The translations under genes and the position numbers were made by a program. Shown piece after piece: positions 60,981 to 64,000 of a DNA stretch of 64,000 nt. This stretch comes from Variovorax boronicumulans (GTDB lineage: Bacteria; Pseudomonadota; Gammaproteobacteria; Burkholderiales; Burkholderiaceae_C). The number at the start of each line of letters is the position of its first letter. Positions within the stretch are counted from its first letter, which is position 1. The stretch covers positions 310,001 to 374,000 of the forward strand of contig NZ_JAUSSG010000006.1 in NCBI RefSeq assembly GCF_030812215.1. The letters are read 5' to 3'. Below the pieces are notes generated by a model, which ran no database searches, was not told the DNA's origin, and saw only the letters and a list, made by a program, of their open reading frames with translations.

Positions 60981-61724
60981 CTACCAGGTGCCGGCGCTCG
61001 CGCCGCCGTCCACCGCCAGCACCACGCCCGACGTGAAGCCCGCGCCGGTGAGGTAGAGCACCGCATCGGCGATCTCGCGCACGGTCGCGATGCGGCCTGC
61101 GGGCGCCAGGCCGCTCAGAAAACCATGGTTCTCGGACGGGTGCATCGGCGTGTCGACGATGCCGGGCGCCACCGCATTCACCTGGATGTTGTGTGGCGAG
61201 AGCTCCAGCGCCAGCGCGCGCGTCGCGGCATTGATGCCGCCCTTGACCAGCACCGGCACCAGGGCCGGCACCTTCAGGTTCGGTTGCAGCGCGATGCCCG
61301 CGGTGATGTTCACGATGTGGCCCTTGCGGCGCGGGATCATGTGCTTCGCGGCGGCCTGCGAGGCGTAGACGAAGCCCTTGAGGTTCGTGACCACCAGTTG
61401 GTCCAGCTCTTCCTCGGTGTAGTCGACAAAAGGCTTGGCATTGAAGATGCCCGCGTTGTTGATGAGCACGTCGACCTGGCCGAAGCGTTCCACGGCGCGG
61501 GCGATGAGTTGCTCTGCGGTGTCGCGCTTGCCGATGTCGCCCGCGACGCCGAGGAAGCGGGCTGGGTTGCCCAGTTGCTTGGCGGCGGCCGCGAGCCGCT
61601 CGTCGGTGCGCGCATTGGCGACCACGTTGAAGCCGCGTTCGAGGTACGCCTCCGCGAGGCCCAGCCCGATGCCGCTCGAGGCGCCGGTGATGACGACGGT
61701 GGGGGATGAATTGCTGTCTTGCAT
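60981..61724 (-). CDS. SDR-family protein lacking the catalytic tyrosine
   Basis: 247 residues with the full SDR framework: cofactor motif TGASSGIGLG at 13-22, NNAG at 89-92, Asn 114 and the LxxK Lys 161. However, where YxxxK should be the sequence reads P157-VLV-K161, and the usual Ser region (IVNITAG) also differs. So it probably does not work by the normal SDR proton relay. C-terminal PGIVDTPMHP and VVLAVDGGASAGTW are typical. It is transcribed with the tautomerase and is divergent from the LysR gene. Confidence 0.88.
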   Translation of the reverse strand: MQDSNSSPTVVITGASSGIGLGLAEAYLERGFNVVANARTDERLAAAAKQLGNPARFLGVAGDIGKRDTAEQLIARAVERFGQVDVLINNAGIFNAKPFVDYTEEELDQLVVTNLKGFVYASQAAAKHMIPRRKGHIVNITAGIALQPNLKVPALVPVLVKGGINAATRALALELSPHNIQVNAVAPGIVDTPMHPSENHGFLSGLAPAGRIATVREIADAVLYLTGAGFTSGVVLAVDGGASAGTW

Positions 61725-61740
61725 GTCGGTTCTCCAGAAG

Positions 61741-61826
61741 TTGATGACGTGAGGAGAACTGTATTGATGACGTAGCCGTAGATAAATCACTAGACTCGTA
61801 CTTCACTTGATACATGGAGTCATCAA
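61741..61826. promoter_or_regulatory. Candidate LysR operators: three TTGATGAC boxes
   Basis: TTGATGACGT is present at 61741-61750 and 61764-61773 in the same orientation, and the reverse complement GTCATCAA at 61819-61826 just before the lysR start. All lie in the shared promoter between the SDR and LysR genes. Confidence 0.6.
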
Positions 61827-61829
61827 ACC

Positions 61830-62741
61830 ATGCAAAGGCAGTTCGGCGACATCCTCCTCGGCAGCATCGAACTCTTCTGCCTCGCGGCGGAGACGGGCGG
61901 CTTCACTTCGGCGGCACTCGCTGCGGGCGTGACGCCGGCGGCCGTCAGCCGCTCGATCTCGCGCCTGGAAAAACGATTGGGCCTGCGCCTGTTCGTGCGC
62001 ACCACGCGCAGCGTGCGGCTCACCGACGCGGGACGCTCCTACTTCGCGCAGTGCCGCCAGGCGCTCGCGCAGCTCGCCGAGGCCGAACGCGAGGTGATGG
62101 GCCAGCAGGCGCAGCCCTCGGGCACGCTGCGCATCAGCGTGCCGACCACCTACGGCCACCACCGCATCCTGCCGATGCTGCCCGCGTTCCGCGAACGCTT
62201 TCCCGACATCCGGCTGCATGTGCACCTGAGCAACCGCAACATCGATTTCGTGGAAGAGGGCTACGACATGGCCGTGCGCGTGCGCGCCCAGCCCGACTCC
62301 ACGCTGATCGCGCGGCACCTCGAGGACGCGGGGCTCGTGGTGGTCGCGACGCGCAAGTACCTGAAGGCGGCCGGAACCCCCCGCACGCTGGACGACCTTG
62401 CCGCGCACGAATGCATCCAGTTCGAGCTGCCCAGCAGCGGCCGTCGCATCTCGTGGCTTTTCAAGGAGGACGGCAAGGACCGCGAGGTCTTCGCGGACAG
62501 CGCCTACAGCTGCTCCGATGACGTGCTCGGCGGCGTCACGCTCGCGAAGAGCGGCGCCGGGTTGTTCCAGACCTACCGCTTCGTCGTGGAGAAGGAGCTT
62601 GCCGACGGCTCCCTCGTCGAGGTGCTGAAGCCGTTTGCGGGTCGCTCGCGGCCCTACACGCTGCTGTACCCGGACGGGCGGCATGTGCCGCTGCGCATGC
62701 GGGTGTTCATCGATTTCCTGATGGCGCAGCGGTTCGACTGA
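61830..62741 (+). CDS. LysR-type regulator (DhcR/CrgA-like)
   Basis: 303 residues. The N-terminal helix-turn-helix GSIELFCLAAETGGFTSAALAAGVTPAAVSRSISRLEKRLGLRLFVRTTRSVRLTDAGRSYF is clear, and SGTLRISVPTTYGHHRILPMLPAFRERFPDIRLHVHLSNRNIDFVEEGYDMAVRV opens the effector domain of the CrgA-type group. Divergent from the SDR-tautomerase pair and probably its regulator. Ends three bases from the tannase gene, which is on the other strand. Confidence 0.92.
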   Translation: MQRQFGDILLGSIELFCLAAETGGFTSAALAAGVTPAAVSRSISRLEKRLGLRLFVRTTRSVRLTDAGRSYFAQCRQALAQLAEAEREVMGQQAQPSGTLRISVPTTYGHHRILPMLPAFRERFPDIRLHVHLSNRNIDFVEEGYDMAVRVRAQPDSTLIARHLEDAGLVVVATRKYLKAAGTPRTLDDLAAHECIQFELPSSGRRISWLFKEDGKDREVFADSAYSCSDDVLGGVTLAKSGAGLFQTYRFVVEKELADGSLVEVLKPFAGRSRPYTLLYPDGRHVPLRMRVFIDFLMAQRFD

Positions 62742-62744
62742 GGC

Positions 62745-64000
62745 TCAGCGGCAGGCGAAGCTGGCCGCCGATTTCACGTCGCCGCCGACATACGCGATCT
62801 TCTTCGGGTAGGTGCACAGCGGCCGCGCGAGCGACTTGTCCGCGTTCTGCAGCACGAGGTTGTCGGGCGCCACGCCTTTCTCGACCCAGTCGGTCAGCGC
62901 CGCGAACAACTGGTTCGGTGCCGGCAGCGGCGGGTTGGCCGCGGGGCTCACACCTGCCAGACCGTTCACAGAGCCCACGCCCGCGCAGTGCCCCATCGCC
63001 GGAATCTCGACATAGCGGTAGAACTTCTGCATCGCATCGATCCCGCCCATCGCCTTGGCCGCGCGTTCGTAGTAGTTGGCCGTGCCCGAGTTCGCGATCA
63101 GCGGGTCGGCCAGGCCGTGATAGGTCAGCAGCTTGGCGCCACGGTCGCGGAACCTGGCCAGGTCGGGGTTGTCGGCGTTGATGCTCGCGAACGCGGCCTG
63201 CAGCGCCTTGCCGCGATCGCTGGCGTTGGCCAGCTGCGCGTACGACAGCCCCTTCCAGTTGTTCGCGCCGTTGCCCGTCGCATTGACGAAATCGGGCGTC
63301 GCGATCGTCGGATCCTGCAGGTTCAGCGCCACTTGGTGCGCCGCGATCGGGAACGGGTTGGGCACGCCGCCGGTGGAATCCGCCAGCGAGAACCCTGGCA
63401 TGCCGGGGCTGTTGAGTGCGGTGCCGCGCGTGAGGCCGTACCAGAGCTGGCCCGACGCCAGCGTGGCGCCGTAGCCGATGTCGCTCGCGGGCGCCGGTGC
63501 GCTGCCGTCGCGCGTCTGGCCGTACCAGATCTTGTTGACCGCCTGTGCCTGCACCGTGCTCAGGCAGGCCGCGGTGACATTGGTGCCGCCGCTGCCCGTG
63601 CACAGCACGGCCTTGTCCTGCACCGGATCGTATTTGCAGGCGGCCGGGTCGCTGATGAAGCCGTCGTGCTGGCCGGTGAGCCCGCTGTCGCAGGCGCTCA
63701 CCGCGGCGGACGAGACCAGCGTCATCTGGTCGGGCGTGAGCGGCGTGCCTCCGAGGTCGCGCTGCATCACGACCTGCGGATACAGCTCGGAGGTGATGAA
63801 AGTGGTCCAGTTGATCGCGCTGTTGCCGGCCAGGATGCCATCGAAATCGTCGGGGTTCACCTGTGCCTGCATATGGCCCTGGCGGCCGCCGGTGGAGCAG
63901 CCGTCCCAGTAGGCGTACTGCGCGCTGCGCTGGTAGAAGCCGGACGCCAGCGCCTTGGACTTGACGGCCATCTCGTGGATGCCGCGGCTCGCGAAATCGG
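62745..64000 (-). CDS. Tannase/feruloyl esterase family protein, partial (N-terminus beyond the edge)
   Basis: At least 418 residues visible, running off the right edge. The catalytic set is present: the nucleophile in GCSTGGRQG, Asp in GLADPLI, and His in GHCAG, with the Cys residues beside Ser and His that form the CS-D-HC disulfide of tannase/MHETase enzymes. Other conserved cysteine pairs (AVSACDSGLTGQHDGFISDPAACKYDP) are the calcium-binding region. Hydrolyses esters of aromatic acids. A secretion signal would lie outside the window. The LysR gene ends 3 bases away. Confidence 0.92.
   Translation of the reverse strand, partial: DFASRGIHEMAVKSKALASGFYQRSAQYAYWDGCSTGGRQGHMQAQVNPDDFDGILAGNSAINWTTFITSELYPQVVMQRDLGGTPLTPDQMTLVSSAAVSACDSGLTGQHDGFISDPAACKYDPVQDKAVLCTGSGGTNVTAACLSTVQAQAVNKIWYGQTRDGSAPAPASDIGYGATLASGQLWYGLTRGTALNSPGMPGFSLADSTGGVPNPFPIAAHQVALNLQDPTIATPDFVNATGNGANNWKGLSYAQLANASDRGKALQAAFASINADNPDLARFRDRGAKLLTYHGLADPLIANSGTANYYERAAKAMGGIDAMQKFYRYVEIPAMGHCAGVGSVNGLAGVSPAANPPLPAPNQLFAALTDWVEKGVAPDNLVLQNADKSLARPLCTYPKKIAYVGGDVKSAASFACR

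Overview
The window is a gene-dense, GC-rich chromosomal segment of a betaproteobacterium, most likely a member of the Comamonadaceae close to Variovorax. Three things point there: the order mnmG-rsmG-lysE-parA-hydrolase-parB, the minCDE operon, and many solute-binding-protein transporters with LysR-type regulators. Two kinds of short intergenic repeat also recur. I see no rRNA, tRNA, CRISPR array, insertion sequence or prophage. No stretch longer than about 300 bases lacks a gene. Both window edges cut genes: a sensor histidine kinase on the left and a tannase/feruloyl esterase on the right.

Layout. 1-7.4 kb: the histidine kinase end, a coupled RidA/GNAT/VOC operon, an Old Yellow Enzyme, an AtuA/enoyl-CoA hydratase pair and a beta-class glutathione transferase. 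7.5-15.8 kb: small membrane protein, transglutaminase-like protein, then the chromosome-maintenance block (mnmG, rsmG, LysE exporter, parA, small hydrolase, parB) and a CsgG-like lipoprotein. Two parS sites lie inside mnmG and rsmG, so the replication origin is probably near. 15.8-19.5 kb: FAD-linked oxidase, DinB-like protein, corrinoid adenosyltransferase, small secreted protein, SGNH lipoprotein. 19.6-25.9 kb: a branched-chain-amino-acid-type ABC transporter operon with a fused two-domain permease, carrying an OsmC-like protein between permease and ATPase and a VOC protein at its end.

25.9-36.9 kb: mostly single genes, including HxlR, CysB-like LysR and TetR regulators, a 37-residue membrane peptide sharing a palindrome with the tetR promoter, a 978-residue WG/Sel1 repeat protein, a fatty acid desaturase and a four-domain rhodanese. 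36.9-44.2 kb: minE-minD-minC with a repeat between minC and minD, an NCS2 permease, a MenI-like thioesterase, an AsmA-like protein and an ABC exporter.

44.2-64 kb is catabolic. A class II HMG-CoA reductase with a two-gene tricarboxylate-type transporter, divergent from a MocR-type regulator, suggests mevalonate use. A LysR-divergent operon encodes an MFS transporter, a stand-alone GAF protein and an amidohydrolase. A four-gene operon divergent from a Crp/Fnr regulator encodes a beta-keto acid cleavage enzyme (BKACE), a periplasmic binding protein, a carnitine-dehydrogenase-like enzyme and a feruloyl-CoA-synthase-like ligase. It looks like an uncharacterised beta-hydroxy acid pathway, and its BKACE has Ala where the family's first zinc-binding His normally lies. 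The end holds a tautomerase, an SDR lacking the catalytic Tyr, a LysR regulator and the partial tannase. All functions are assigned by reading protein motifs; no database search was run.
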